The translations under genes and the position numbers were made by a program. Shown piece after piece: positions 5,064 to 5,135 of a stretch of 5,135 nucleotides of DNA. Numbering within the stretch: position 1 is the stretch's first letter; every line of letters starts with the position of its first letter. The notes beneath the pieces were generated by a model. That model did no database searches. It had not been told where the DNA came from and was given only the letters and a program-made list of their open reading frames with translations. Source of the stretch: Candidatus Avipropionibacterium avicola. GTDB lineage: Bacteria; Actinomycetota; Actinomycetes; Propionibacteriales; Propionibacteriaceae. The DNA is taken from the NCBI GenBank assembly GCA_018715445.1, contig DVLP01000144.1:1-5135 (forward strand), read 5' to 3'.

Positions 5064-5135
5064 TGCGGGTGTTCGGGTATCCGGTTCGCGAGGGCGCCGT
5101 GATCTACTGAGATCTGGCCCCCATCCCCGGGGCCT

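Noticed and set aside
4961..5109. The frame of the L,D-transpeptidase stays open for 49 codons beyond its TGA, with high G/C in third position
   Set aside because: The YkuD domain is complete before the stop, the possible GTG restart at 4973 has no ribosome site, and the terminator hairpin lies inside it. Open frames of this length are common at this GC content.
5064..5135. End of a possible minus-strand gene entering from the right, and the small inverted repeat GATCT-N4-AGATC (5101-5114)
   Set aside because: The minus-strand frames here give only short Arg/Pro/Thr-rich sequence with no family signature; the 5-bp repeat is too short to assign a role.

Overview
The window is high-GC DNA with strong third-position G/C in its genes, GTG as well as ATG starts, and genes with TAnnnT -10 boxes placed so that the transcript may start at the initiation codon. 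With the gene families present, this points to an actinobacterium; a member of the Propionibacteriales is a reasonable guess, but no marker gene fixes it. I see no rRNA, tRNA, insertion sequence, integrase or CRISPR array.

Layout. (1) 1-971, minus strand: a MarR-family repressor gene and, overlapping it by 4 bases, a drug-efflux-type MFS transporter gene. The transporter is broken: its reading frame runs from TM1-TM2 to the start of TM3, then jumps in another frame to what matches TM7 of the family, so about 130 codons are missing. (2) 972-1045: a compact divergent promoter region with a perfect CATAG-N5-CTATG inverted repeat. (3) 1046-1714, plus strand: a YhhN/TMEM86-like membrane protein (lysoplasmalogenase family), probably translated from a leaderless mRNA. 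(4) 1715-2031: no convincing gene, but a series of potential hairpins. (5) 2032-3667: the most interesting part, a divergent pair made of a 52-residue exported peptide (minus strand) and a 417-residue HTH/TPR-type regulator (plus strand). They share an intergenic region with a 41-bp nested palindrome in which the inner arms are the two opposing -35 boxes. (6) 3668-3826: a regulatory stretch rich in GTCAC. (7) 3827-4960, plus strand: a lipoprotein L,D-transpeptidase with two peptidoglycan-binding domains. (8) 4961-5135: a strong terminator hairpin, then nothing I can assign.

How the parts may work together. The MarR gene probably once controlled itself and its adjacent pump; the pump now looks dead while the repressor frame is intact. 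The peptide/regulator pair has the genetic layout of peptide quorum sensing of the RRNPP kind (Rap/Rgg/NprR/PlcR/PrgX): a small secreted precursor encoded beside a cytoplasmic HTH+TPR receptor, with shared operators. That system is well established in Firmicutes; its use here is an inference from layout, domain make-up and operator architecture, and is the main candidate for an undescribed system in this window. The L,D-transpeptidase downstream is a standard cell-wall enzyme and may be a separate transcription unit.
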